From Candidatus Shapirobacteria bacterium (GTDB taxonomy: Bacteria; Patescibacteria; Microgenomatia; UBA12405): DNA of 64,000 bases. The translations under genes and the position numbers were made by a program. The stretch spans positions 9,713-73,712 of the forward strand of contig JAQTUF010000004.1 of assembly GCA_028710865.1 (NCBI GenBank). The letters are read 5' to 3'. Below, in pieces: positions 52,184-59,205 of this stretch. A model generated the notes under the pieces. It did not search any database. It was not told the origin of the DNA and was given only the letters and a program-made list of their open reading frames with translations. The first letter of the stretch is position 1; each line of letters starts with the position of its first letter.

Positions 52184-52534
52184 TTAAAGTGATGGCCAAG
52201 TTAATTTAAGGTTTTGTAATCCTTGGATGCCAGTAACTGTGCCGACAAATTTGAGAATAGCAAAAATTGAAAAGACTAAAACGACACCAACTAGTGAATA
52301 AAGGATGGCTTTTTGAGCTTCTTCCCATTTTTTAGGGTCACCATTTGAAGAAATCATATGGTAAGCAGCCATAACAAAGTGCCAAATAAAATAAACAACA
52401 GCAACAATGAAAAAAATAGTAATAATAGCTTGAATAACATTATTGACATAATTATTGGGATTAGAAACTATTTCAGCGGAATTTTTGATGGCAGGATTAG
52501 TGATTTCGGCGTAAATAGGTTTGATTAGATTCAT
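52184..52534 (-). CDS. Type IV secretion pilin-like protein (fourth)
   Basis: 116 residues. A short N-terminus ending IYAE, a first helix (IITIFFIVAVVYFIWHFVMAAYH), the motif ISSNGDPKKWEEAQKAI and a second helix. Its ATG overlaps the stop of the third gene by 4 nt, so translation is coupled. Confidence 0.78.
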   Translation of the reverse strand: MNLIKPIYAEITNPAIKNSAEIVSNPNNYVNNVIQAIITIFFIVAVVYFIWHFVMAAYHMISSNGDPKKWEEAQKAILYSLVGVVLVFSIFAILKFVGTVTGIQGLQNLKLTWPSL

Positions 52535-52890
52535 GGAGTGGATGAACCAATAAAATTACTGAGATTAAAAATATCTCCAAGACCGAGAAGATTGGCTAGA
52601 AAAACACCAACACCAAAAGCAACGACTACAATGGTGAGTCCTAAAATACCATTAGTTAGTCTATCTCTAGCTGTTTTAATTTTTTCCTCATTACCTTGGG
52701 AAGAAAGAAATCCATAACCAGCAAAAATTATTTGAAAAATGAAATAAATAACAGCAACTATGGTCAAGATGCCAAAAACGGTACTAATAATGGTTTCTAC
52801 TTGAGAGGCAGGATTAGTATCAGGAACAATACCTGGACCTTCAAGGGTTTGGTAAGTAACATCGGCTAATAATTTATTAGTTGGGTCCAT
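52531..52890 (-). CDS. Type IV secretion pilin-like protein (third)
   Basis: 119 residues with helix TIVAVIYFIFQIIFAGYGFL, the motif SSQGNEEKIKTARDRLTNGILG and a second helix. The motif departs from the others (QGNEEK for GGDPKK). It overlaps the second gene by 14 nt. Confidence 0.78.
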   Translation of the reverse strand: MDPTNKLLADVTYQTLEGPGIVPDTNPASQVETIISTVFGILTIVAVIYFIFQIIFAGYGFLSSQGNEEKIKTARDRLTNGILGLTIVVVAFGVGVFLANLLGLGDIFNLSNFIGSSTP

Positions 52891-53200
52891 AGATAGTGGG
52901 AGTTAATATATTATCAATACCAACTAGTTTACCAATAACTGAAGCTAAAACAAAGGCACTAGCGACAATAAGTAAACCAATAATGCTTTGATAAATTTTA
53001 GCCCAAGCAGCTTCGGTTTTTTTTGGATCACCGTTGGCGGAAATATAACCATAGCCGGCGAGGATAATTTGAACAATAAAAAATAATCCAGCAATAACAC
53101 CTGCTAGTTTTAAAATATTACTTAAGAGAGTGAAAAGCCCGGAGCCGTTATTAGAAGTATAAGTAGTGGGATTTTCAATGGTTCCAAATATTCCTAACAT
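52877..53200 (-). CDS. Type IV secretion pilin-like protein (second)
   Basis: 107 residues: polar N-terminus, helix ILKLAGVIAGLFFIVQIILAGYGYI, motif SANGDPKKTEAAWAKIYQSIIG, second helix. No clear cleavage site. It starts 4 nt after the first pilin gene. Confidence 0.78.
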   Translation of the reverse strand: MLGIFGTIENPTTYTSNNGSGLFTLLSNILKLAGVIAGLFFIVQIILAGYGYISANGDPKKTEAAWAKIYQSIIGLLIVASAFVLASVIGKLVGIDNILTPTIYGPN

Positions 53201-53204
53201 AAGT

Positions 53205-53543
53205 TTATTGTAGCGTAGAATCTAAAATATGCACACCAGTAAGAACAGTAATAATTTGAATGATAAAATAGGCACAAATAATAATGGCAAAACCAATTAG
53301 GGCGCTAGTGATAGCGGATTTGGCTTGTCCAGATTTTTTGGTATCTCCACTGCCTGCACTAGCAATAAACATAATACCCCCAAAAATTAAAAGAAAAAGA
53401 AGAATTATGCCAGCAATGACAAAAGAATTTTTGAGAAGAGAGGAGACGAGAGGAGAAATGCTGTTATATTTAGTGCTGAGAGTGCCAGCGCCTTCGCCGA
53501 GAGAAACTTCACCAATGTTGACTTGAGCTAATAACTGATTCAT
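53205..53543 (-). CDS. Type IV secretion pilin-like protein (first)
   Basis: 112 residues: start MNQLLAQVNIGEVSLGEGAGTL, helix SFVIAGIILLFLLIFGGIMFI, motif ASAGSGDTKKSGQAKSAITSALIG, second helix. It is the promoter-nearest gene of the pilin operon, with a TATAAT 7 nt before its ATG. Confidence 0.78.
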   Translation of the reverse strand: MNQLLAQVNIGEVSLGEGAGTLSTKYNSISPLVSSLLKNSFVIAGIILLFLLIFGGIMFIASAGSGDTKKSGQAKSAITSALIGFAIIICAYFIIQIITVLTGVHILDSTLQ

Positions 53544-53550
53544 TAGTCAA

Positions 53551-53556
53551 ATTATA
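53551..53556 (-). promoter_or_regulatory. -10 box TATAAT of the pilin operon
   Basis: GG-TATAAT on the minus strand, 7 nt before the ATG at 53543. Confidence 0.52.
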
Positions 53557-53617
53557 CCTTAAATGAGAGGATAAAATGATTGTAATTAGAGAATGATATA
53601 TATTAATAAAATAGTGC

Positions 53618-53685
53618 TATAATACGGCACTTTATGGGTTCAAAGTTAATAAGTTTATAAAGTTTATAAAGTAATAAAGTAAAAT
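53618..53685 (+). promoter_or_regulatory. Promoter region of the 7TM/ATP-grasp genes
   Basis: Two candidates: TATAAT at 53618-53623, framed by AGTGC/GCACT, giving a leader of about 60 nt; and TAAAAT at 53680-53685, 6 nt before the ATG at 53692. Between them lies a run of direct repeats of TTATAAAG/TAATAAAG type. Confidence 0.42.
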
Positions 53686-53691
53686 AAAGAT

Positions 53692-54561
53692 ATGAAAAGA
53701 ATTATCCCATTATTATTACTAATATGTTCGTTATTTAGTGTAAAGTCAGTTGAGGCTGCTGTTAGAGTGACTCCGACTAAAGAGGCAACAATAACAGCAA
53801 CAGTCATACCAACCGTAATTCCTACAATAGAGGAAGTCAAAAGTAATTTAGTTGAAAATAAAATAGAAATAGCTGATTCTAAGGTGGAAAAATGGAATGG
53901 GTTTAATAGTTTGAAAGTTTTGATTAGTTGGGCAATGAGTAGAGGAGTAGCGAGTAACACTATAGTATTACTATTATTATTGCCTTTGATAGCAACTTTG
54001 ATATCGGTATTGCATTATATGGGAGGTTTATCTGGATATGGAATTTTTATGCCGACAATGATAGCAATTGCCTTTATTGCCACTGGTATTTTTGGAGGAT
54101 TGGTATTGTTTGCCATGATTTTACTTATATCGGTATTGAGTAGTTTGGTTTTAAGAAAGTTAAAAATACATTTTTGGCCAGCTAGAGCTATTAGTTTGTT
54201 ATTTATTTCTTTAGGAACTTTTTTATTAATGATAGCTTCTTCCTTTATAAAATTAATCGATATTAGACAAATTTCGATTTTCCCAATACTATTTATGATT
54301 CTTTTGACAGAAGAATTTACTAGAACACAATTGGTTAAAAGTAAAAATGAGGCTAAAAAACTAACAGTAGGAACAATAATTTTGGCTATAACTGGAGCAA
54401 TTATGATGAATTTTAATTGGCTTCAAGGAATTGTTTTAAAATATCCAGAAATAGTGGTAATTTTGGTATTAGTGATAAATTTGTTGGTGGGGAATTACAC
54501 AGGGATTAGATTGTCGGAAATAAAGAGATTTAAGGGTGCAATAAGAGAAAAAAAGAAATAG
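53692..54561 (+). CDS. 7TM-domain protein of the transglutaminase-7TM family
   Basis: 289 residues. A signal peptide ending VEA, a Thr/Pro-rich outside stretch of about 55 residues, then seven membrane helices (about 85-280). GLSGYGIFMPTMIAIAFIATGIFGG (110-134) is the signature of the 7TM module found behind an inactive transglutaminase in Proteobacteria. Here the transglutaminase part is missing. In other bacteria that gene sits beside an ATP-grasp ligase and a zinc/aspartic protease gene, exactly the pair fused in the next ORF. Confidence 0.82.
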   Translation: MKRIIPLLLLICSLFSVKSVEAAVRVTPTKEATITATVIPTVIPTIEEVKSNLVENKIEIADSKVEKWNGFNSLKVLISWAMSRGVASNTIVLLLLLPLIATLISVLHYMGGLSGYGIFMPTMIAIAFIATGIFGGLVLFAMILLISVLSSLVLRKLKIHFWPARAISLLFISLGTFLLMIASSFIKLIDIRQISIFPILFMILLTEEFTRTQLVKSKNEAKKLTVGTIILAITGAIMMNFNWLQGIVLKYPEIVVILVLVINLLVGNYTGIRLSEIKRFKGAIREKKK

Positions 54562-54599
54562 AGTTTTTTCGTTTAGGTAGTAAATAATTAAAAATAAAT

Positions 54600-55922
54600 A
54601 TGTTTAATTTAAAAAAATACCGACAATTTTTAACTAAAAATGAGAGAAATAAAGTGTATTTGAGAAAAAATACGGCTAGTGGTAAGGCAATTGCTGATAG
54701 TAAATTTAAGACTAAAAAAATATTGACGGAAAATGGGGTGATGGTACCAAGGTTAATAAAAAGATTTAAAACTGGAGATAATTTAGGAAAATTTAAGTGG
54801 AATGATTTAGAAGGTAATTTTGTAATAAAACCAGAATCAGGTTATGGTGGAGAGGGAATATTAATTATTCGAAGAAGGGGAAAATGGGCGGGGGAATGGC
54901 AAAAAATGAATGGAGAGATTATCAGTAATAGTGATTTGATTTTACATTGCCAGGAAATTTTAGCAGGAAAATATAGTTTACATATGATGCCGGATAAAGT
55001 GTTAGTGGAAGAAAGAATAAAAATTCATCCTTTGTTTTTGGCTTTGACAAAGTTTGGAACACCAGATATTAGAGTGGTGGTTTATAATCGAGTGCCGGTG
55101 ATGGCGATGCTTAGGATTCCAACGGAAAAATCAGGGGGTAAATCAAACTTACATCAAGGAGCAATAGGTTTGGGAATTGATTTAGCGACAGGGATAACTA
55201 CTTTTGGAGTGGAAGGAGGTGGAGATTCAATTTTAAGGATTTATGATTATGGAAAGAAAAAAAATAGAAAAGTCAATGGAATTAAGATTCCTTTTTGGAG
55301 AGAAATATTGGAGATAGCAATAAATTGTCAAAAAGCGATACCAACTTTAGGATTTATGGGAGTTGATGTGGTGTTGGATAAAGAAAAAGGTCCAGAAGTG
55401 TTGGAGGTGAATGCCAGACCTGGGCTTTCAATACAAGTATGTAATAAGGCAGGGTTGAAATCGCGGATAGAAAAAATAAATGAAGTTGAGGTAAAAAGTG
55501 TGGATCATGCAATTACATTGGCAAAGTATTTATTTGGTGAAAGTTTTTTTGATAAAGTTGAAGATAAAGAAAAAATGAAAACATTGGGACCTTTGGAAAA
55601 TATAAAAATAAAGTTAGGTAAAGGTAAAAAAAATGTAGCTGAAGTAAAAACTAAGGTAGATACTGGAGCATTTAGAAGTTCAATTGATAAAAGATTGGCT
55701 CAAGATTTGGGTTTATTAAGAGAAGATAAAATTTTGTATTATCGACATTACCGCTCAGCTTTAGGTAAAAAAAAGGATAGGCCAGTGATAGGAATAACTT
55801 TTTGGCTTAAAGATAAAAAGATAGCAACAGCGGTAAATGTGGCTGATAGACATAAATTGAGAACAAAATTTCTTTTAGGAAGGAAGGATTTAGATGGATT
55901 TTTGATTAGTGCAAAAAAATAA
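54600..55922 (+). CDS. RimK-like ATP-grasp ligase fused to retropepsin-like protease domain
   Basis: 440 residues. Residues 1-310 are an ATP-grasp peptide ligase: FVIKPESGYGGEGILII near 76-92, PDIRVVVYNRVPVMAMLRIP near 158, and the Mg-binding end FMGVDVVLDKEKGPEVLEVNARPGLS near 256. Residues 325-440 match the RimK-associated protease family: KVDTGAFRSSI with Asp354 as likely catalytic Asp, and HKLRTKFLLGRKDLDGFLI at the end. Such pairs are usually separate genes. The enzyme may add amino acids or peptides to an acceptor and also cut them. The ATP-grasp part resembles the sugar-transfer-associated/alpha-L-glutamate ligase-like type. Confidence 0.85.
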   Translation: MFNLKKYRQFLTKNERNKVYLRKNTASGKAIADSKFKTKKILTENGVMVPRLIKRFKTGDNLGKFKWNDLEGNFVIKPESGYGGEGILIIRRRGKWAGEWQKMNGEIISNSDLILHCQEILAGKYSLHMMPDKVLVEERIKIHPLFLALTKFGTPDIRVVVYNRVPVMAMLRIPTEKSGGKSNLHQGAIGLGIDLATGITTFGVEGGGDSILRIYDYGKKKNRKVNGIKIPFWREILEIAINCQKAIPTLGFMGVDVVLDKEKGPEVLEVNARPGLSIQVCNKAGLKSRIEKINEVEVKSVDHAITLAKYLFGESFFDKVEDKEKMKTLGPLENIKIKLGKGKKNVAEVKTKVDTGAFRSSIDKRLAQDLGLLREDKILYYRHYRSALGKKKDRPVIGITFWLKDKKIATAVNVADRHKLRTKFLLGRKDLDGFLISAKK

Positions 55923-55968
55923 TATGTTATTAATTAAATTAATTATTAAAATTAGATTAAGGAATTAT

Positions 55969-55988
55969 CTCGCAGTAGCGGGATGGCC
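55969..55988. repeat. Palindromic element fragment in the ATP-grasp spacer
   Basis: CTCGCAGTAGCGGGATGGC closely matches the palindrome inside the DUF4012 gene (38940-38959). Here it lies in the spacer before the second ATP-grasp gene. Confidence 0.55.
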
Positions 55989-56007
55989 AATTATTATAAA
56001 TTTAAGT

Positions 56008-56013
56008 TAAAAT
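56008..56013 (+). promoter_or_regulatory. -10-like TAAAAT of the second ATP-grasp gene
   Basis: GT-TAAAAT, 5 nt before ATG 56019; supports that start over ATG 55983. Confidence 0.42.
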
Positions 56014-56018
56014 CAAAG

Positions 56019-56915
56019 ATGGTTAAAATAGGAGTTTTTTATGGAGGGAAAATAAGTCGACATTTGGTGTTGTTGAGGAAAGCAGCAGAAAAAATGGAGA
56101 TAGTTTTGGATTTGATTTCTTATAACGATGTTAGTTTTGAAACAGAAACGGAAGAAATAAAAATAAAGAATAAAAAAATACAAGATTATGGAGTATTGTT
56201 TTTTAGGACTACGGGGAAACATTGGGAAGAAGTTAATTTAGTGGTGGATGCGATTGATAAAAAAAAGACAATTATTGTTGATCCATTAGTGGAAAAAGGA
56301 CGACCAAGTGATGCTTGTAAGGCTTATCAAATGTTGGCTTTAAAAAAAGCAGGGATTGAAGTACCAAAGACTATCTATGGAAGTTTGTGGAATTTGTTAA
56401 AAGTAATGAATGAAGGCAAAATGGATTTTCCAATAATTTTAAAGGGGAGTGGGGGAGATAGAGGAACTAGAGTTTTTAAAGCTGATAATCAAAAAGATTT
56501 AGAAAAATTAGTGAGAGATTTAAGAAGATCAGAAATTGATGAAGGAAGACGGTATATGTTGCAAGAATTTATTCCAAATGATGGTGATTATAGAATATTA
56601 GTTTTGGGAGATAAGGTGTTGGGGATAATGAAGAGAAGTAGTCAAAGTGAAAAAGAGTTTAGAAATAATTATTCAATGGGGGGAAAAGTGGAAGTGGCTG
56701 ATTTGCCGGATAAAATAAAAGAAATGGCAATTAAGGCGGCTAAAATTTGTGGCTTATTAGTAGCAGGAGTAGATGTGGCTTTTAGAGATAATGGTTTTAA
56801 AAAACCGGTAGTATGGGAAGTAAATAAAGGACCACAATTTAGCGGATTTATGAAGGCAACTGGAATTGATGTCCCAAGAGAAATAGTTAAATTTTTGGTG
56901 AGCTTAAAGAAATAA
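56019..56915 (+). CDS. RimK-like ATP-grasp ligase (second)
   Basis: 298 residues from ATG 56019 (MVKIGVFYGGK). Pre-ATP-grasp domain (1-90, with YGVLFFRTTGKHWEEVN), then the ATP-grasp fold: FPIILKGSGGDRGTRVF near 141-157, YMLQEFIPNDGDYRILVLGDKVLGIMKRSS near 183-212, and the metal ligands in AGVDVAFRDNG...VWEVNKGPQFSGF near 250-275. The domain order is that of RimK. It has no protease tail. The acceptor is unknown. Confidence 0.85.
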   Translation: MVKIGVFYGGKISRHLVLLRKAAEKMEIVLDLISYNDVSFETETEEIKIKNKKIQDYGVLFFRTTGKHWEEVNLVVDAIDKKKTIIVDPLVEKGRPSDACKAYQMLALKKAGIEVPKTIYGSLWNLLKVMNEGKMDFPIILKGSGGDRGTRVFKADNQKDLEKLVRDLRRSEIDEGRRYMLQEFIPNDGDYRILVLGDKVLGIMKRSSQSEKEFRNNYSMGGKVEVADLPDKIKEMAIKAAKICGLLVAGVDVAFRDNGFKKPVVWEVNKGPQFSGFMKATGIDVPREIVKFLVSLKK

Positions 56916-56926
56916 TTTTATGGCTC

Positions 56927-57000
56927 ATAATCGAATTTTTACCGTGCTCGCATCCTTCGTAAAATCCACTCAGAGGCTTGCGCGCGGAAAAATTGATTAT
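56927..57000. repeat. Intergenic inverted-repeat element, copy 4
   Basis: ATAATC-g-AATTTTT-a-CCG and CGG-AAAAATT-GATTAT bound a core of about 40 nt that is rich in G+C (GGCTTGCGCGCGG at its end). The ends correspond to those of copies 1-3; the core is not clearly similar. It lies between two ATP-grasp genes. Confidence 0.5.
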
Positions 57001-57031
57001 TCGCCATTTTATAAAAATTAATTATTGTTAT

Positions 57032-57916
57032 ATGAAAAAGAGAATTTTGGTTCTGATTAGAGAAAAGGGACAGAGTAGATATGAAGTGGGGAGAATAGTA
57101 GATGAGGCCAAAAAAAAGAAAATTGAAATAAAAGTGGCTTTGTATAAAGATTTAAAATTTGAGCTTGAAAACGGAAAGATTAAGATTTGGGTAGAAGATG
57201 AATTGATAAATCAAGATAATTTTGGTTCGATTTATTTTAGAGTAGCGGGGACAATGGATGGGAGATATGTGGAAGCGAGAAATTTACTTTTAAAATTGAG
57301 AGGAGATGAGATTAGAAGTGTTAATAAAACTTCTTATTTAAATTGGCCAAGAATGGGGAAAATAGCCCAATATGGAGTATTTGTAAAAAATGCTATTCCA
57401 GTAATTCCAACAAAGATTTTTTATAAAAAAGAACAGATTTCTTTAAAAGAAATAAATTATCCAGTCATAATCAAACATGAAATGGGTTATCAGGGGAAAT
57501 CGGTGAGAAAAATAGAAAATGAAGGGAAACTGATAAAATTTTTGGGGAAAATTAGTGATAAAGATTTGGGTAGGTTTATGTGGCAAAGGTGTTTACCAAC
57601 AAAATGGGATATTAGAGTAATTGTACTTGGAGGAAAAATTGTTGGGGCAATGAAAAGGTCGGCAGAAGGAGAAGAATTTAGGAGTAATTTTAGTTTAGGA
57701 GGGAGAATAGAAAAATGGAATTTGTCAACTAAGGATAAAGAGATTGCTAAAAAAGTAGCTAAGATTTGTGGACTTGATTATTGTGGGGTAGATATTATGA
57801 AGGACGAAAAAGGAAATAGTTTTGTCTTGGAAGTAAATAGGCAATGTCAATTTAAAGGTTTTGAACAAGCAACTGGAATAAATGTGGCAGAAAAGATAGT
57901 GGAGTTTTTAAAATAA
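57032..57916 (+). CDS. RimK-like ATP-grasp ligase (third)
   Basis: 294 residues from ATG 57032 (MKKRILVLIREKGQSRYEVG); the frame opens earlier, inside the inverted-repeat element, which is unlikely to code. ATP-grasp motifs: YPVIIKHEMGYQGKSVRKI near 146-164, WDIRVIVLGGKIVGAMKRSAEGEEF near 187-211, and CGVDIMKDEKGNSFVLEVNRQCQFKGF near 251-277. It is clearly similar to the second ligase, so the two are old duplicates. The two proteins may act on different acceptors or in series. Confidence 0.85.
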   Translation: MKKRILVLIREKGQSRYEVGRIVDEAKKKKIEIKVALYKDLKFELENGKIKIWVEDELINQDNFGSIYFRVAGTMDGRYVEARNLLLKLRGDEIRSVNKTSYLNWPRMGKIAQYGVFVKNAIPVIPTKIFYKKEQISLKEINYPVIIKHEMGYQGKSVRKIENEGKLIKFLGKISDKDLGRFMWQRCLPTKWDIRVIVLGGKIVGAMKRSAEGEEFRSNFSLGGRIEKWNLSTKDKEIAKKVAKICGLDYCGVDIMKDEKGNSFVLEVNRQCQFKGFEQATGINVAEKIVEFLK

Positions 57917-57929
57917 ATGAGATAGACTG

Positions 57930-58391
57930 ATGGATATGAATTTACTATACATTTTTCTGATTTCGATGGTGCCATTAATTGAACAAAGAGGGGCAATTCC
58001 GGTAGGGATTTTGGTTTATCATATTAATCCTTTATTAGTCTTTATAGTAAGTTTGGTTGGAAGTTTTTTGCCGGCACCATTTATATTTTTGTTTTTTAAT
58101 AAAATTTTAGCTTGGATGAAGACAGTTAAAATGTTACATAAATTTACTGATTTTGTGGACAAAAAAGTTCAAAAAGGGGCTAAAAAAATAGAAAAAACAA
58201 TGGAGATTGGGTTGACTCTTTTTGTGGGAATACCATTACCAACCACTGGACTGTGGACAGGCACAGCAATTGCGGCATTTTTGGGTTTGGATTTTAAAAA
58301 AACAATGATTTGTGTGTTTTTGGGTGGGATACTTTCGGCGGTAATTATTACAGTATTGTCGCTGGTAGCACCGGCAATTTTAGGTCGGTAA
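57930..58391 (+). CDS. Small multidrug export-like membrane protein (COG2426)
   Basis: A 153-residue protein with helices near 3-20, 31-55, 92-115 and 125-150. Conserved pieces are IEQRGAIPVGI (18-28) and FVGIPLPTTGLWTGTAIAAFLG (94-115), typical of the family. Export function is assumed from the name only. It begins 13 nt after the third ATP-grasp gene, so it may belong to that operon. Confidence 0.85.
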   Translation: MDMNLLYIFLISMVPLIEQRGAIPVGILVYHINPLLVFIVSLVGSFLPAPFIFLFFNKILAWMKTVKMLHKFTDFVDKKVQKGAKKIEKTMEIGLTLFVGIPLPTTGLWTGTAIAAFLGLDFKKTMICVFLGGILSAVIITVLSLVAPAILGR

Positions 58392-58443
58392 ATTATAAAT
58401 TTAATCGATTTTTAAGGGTATTTAAAATTAGTGATGTTATTGC

Positions 58444-58449
58444 TACAAT
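58444..58449 (+). promoter_or_regulatory. -10-like TACAAT upstream of tRNA-Ile
   Basis: TACAATAG occurs here and again at 60409, upstream of tRNA-Ala. Transcription from here would include the broken tRNA copy at 58464-58531 as leader of tRNA-Ile. Confidence 0.4.
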
Positions 58450-58463
58450 AGGTTTACTTTTGA

Positions 58464-58531
58464 GGGTGATTAGCTCTCCGATGTCGGATAAATCCTCATC
58501 GGAGTGGGGGTAAACCCCACAGTTGGTTAGA
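58464..58531 (+). pseudogene. Duplicated 5' piece of tRNA-Ile split by a two-hairpin insert
   Basis: GGGTGATTAGCTC (58464-58476) and AGTTGGTTAGA (58521-58531) together repeat the first 24 nt of the tRNA-Ile that begins at 58547. Between them are 44 nt that form two hairpins: CTCCGATG/CATCGGAG (58476-58504) and GTGGGG/CCCCAC (58504-58520). The copy ends at the D-arm. Confidence 0.8.
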
Positions 58532-58546
58532 TTACTTTAAAAATAA

Positions 58547-58620
58547 GGGTGATTAGCTCAGTTGGTTAGAGCACCGTCCTGATAAGACGGGGGTCGGAGG
58601 TTCGAGTCCTCCATCACCCA
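58547..58620 (+). tRNA. tRNA-Ile (anticodon GAU)
   Basis: A 74-nt cloverleaf. Acceptor GGGTGAT pairs with ATCACCC, anticodon stem CCGTC/GACGG holds GAT at 58581-58583, and the T-arm GGAGG-TTCGAGT-CCTCC is perfect. Discriminator A; CCA is not encoded. It decodes AUC/AUU. Confidence 0.96.
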
Positions 58621-58623
58621 CTA

Positions 58624-59061
58624 ATGAAAAGATTTTTAAAGATTGGATTAATAATATTGGGATTATGGTCTTTTAGTAGTATTTTAGGTTTGATGTTGGG
58701 GGTGGTGGGAAAGTGTAAAGCGTCAGTTGATAGAGAAAATAAAATAATATTTTTTTCTAGTTGTGGTGGTTTTACTGAAAATTTTTTGAGAAATGGGTTA
58801 AAGGCGGGGGCAGTGACTTTTGGTAATACAGTATTAACAATGTATAGTCGATTGCCGTCAAATGTTTATAAACACGAATTACAACATGTTAAACAATATT
58901 TAATTTTTGGTCCATTGTTTTTACCGGCGTATGGGGTGGCTCATTTGATGGCTTATATAGATTCAAAAATTGATAATTATGAAAATGTTCATGCTGGTAA
59001 TTTTTTTGAGATTTGGGCGAATAAGTGGGCAGGGTTGAAACCAGAGTCAAAATATTTCTAG
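58624..59061 (+). CDS. Small protein with HExxH zinc-peptidase-like motif
   Basis: 145 residues, beginning 3 nt after the tRNA-Ile. One N-terminal membrane helix or uncleaved signal (6-27). HELQH at 84-88, with QYLIFGPLFLPAYG after it and a possible third ligand Glu in GNFFEIWANKWAG near 127. The motif is that of gluzincin-like metallopeptidases, and the short hydrophobic segment after it is common in membrane-bound forms. No defined family. Substrate unknown. Confidence 0.68.
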   Translation: MKRFLKIGLIILGLWSFSSILGLMLGVVGKCKASVDRENKIIFFSSCGGFTENFLRNGLKAGAVTFGNTVLTMYSRLPSNVYKHELQHVKQYLIFGPLFLPAYGVAHLMAYIDSKIDNYENVHAGNFFEIWANKWAGLKPESKYF

Positions 59062-59067
59062 ATTTGG

Positions 59068-59073
59068 TAAAAT
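59068..59073 (+). promoter_or_regulatory. -10-like TAAAAT of a 38-codon ORF
   Basis: GG-TAAAAT, 7 nt before the ATG at 59081; the usual spacing of this genome. Confidence 0.4.
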
Positions 59074-59080
59074 TAAAAGT

Positions 59081-59197
59081 ATGAAGAAGGAAAATGTATT
59101 TAGATTTTTAGGTTTAGTGGGGGCAATATTTTTAATAGTTTTTGGGGGAATAAATAATTTTGTGAGAACGATTAAATTTGGGATTCTGAAGAAATAA
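59081..59197 (+). CDS. Small single-span membrane protein of 38 residues
   Basis: MKKENVFRFLGLVGAIFLIV opens the product, followed by FGGINNFVRT and a basic end: one helix with positive ends. A -10-like box at standard spacing precedes it, and the gap between the HExxH and GH18 genes is otherwise empty. Unknown function. Confidence 0.5.
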   Translation: MKKENVFRFLGLVGAIFLIVFGGINNFVRTIKFGILKK

Positions 59198-59205
59198 AAG
59201 AATTA

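Noticed and set aside
23608..53543. Reading the secretion genes as an integrated conjugative plasmid
   Set aside because: No relaxase, VirD4 coupling protein, integrase or attachment repeats are visible, and core genes (dnaA, dnaN, rpmH, ftsH) lie between the blocks.
53664..53960. Minus-strand ORF opposite the 7TM gene
   Set aside because: Lies across the promoter region and signal peptide of the 7TM gene; no recognisable sequence.
58310..58513. ORF overlapping the end of the COG2426 gene and the tRNA copy
   Set aside because: It runs through the COG2426 gene in another frame and into the duplicated tRNA piece.
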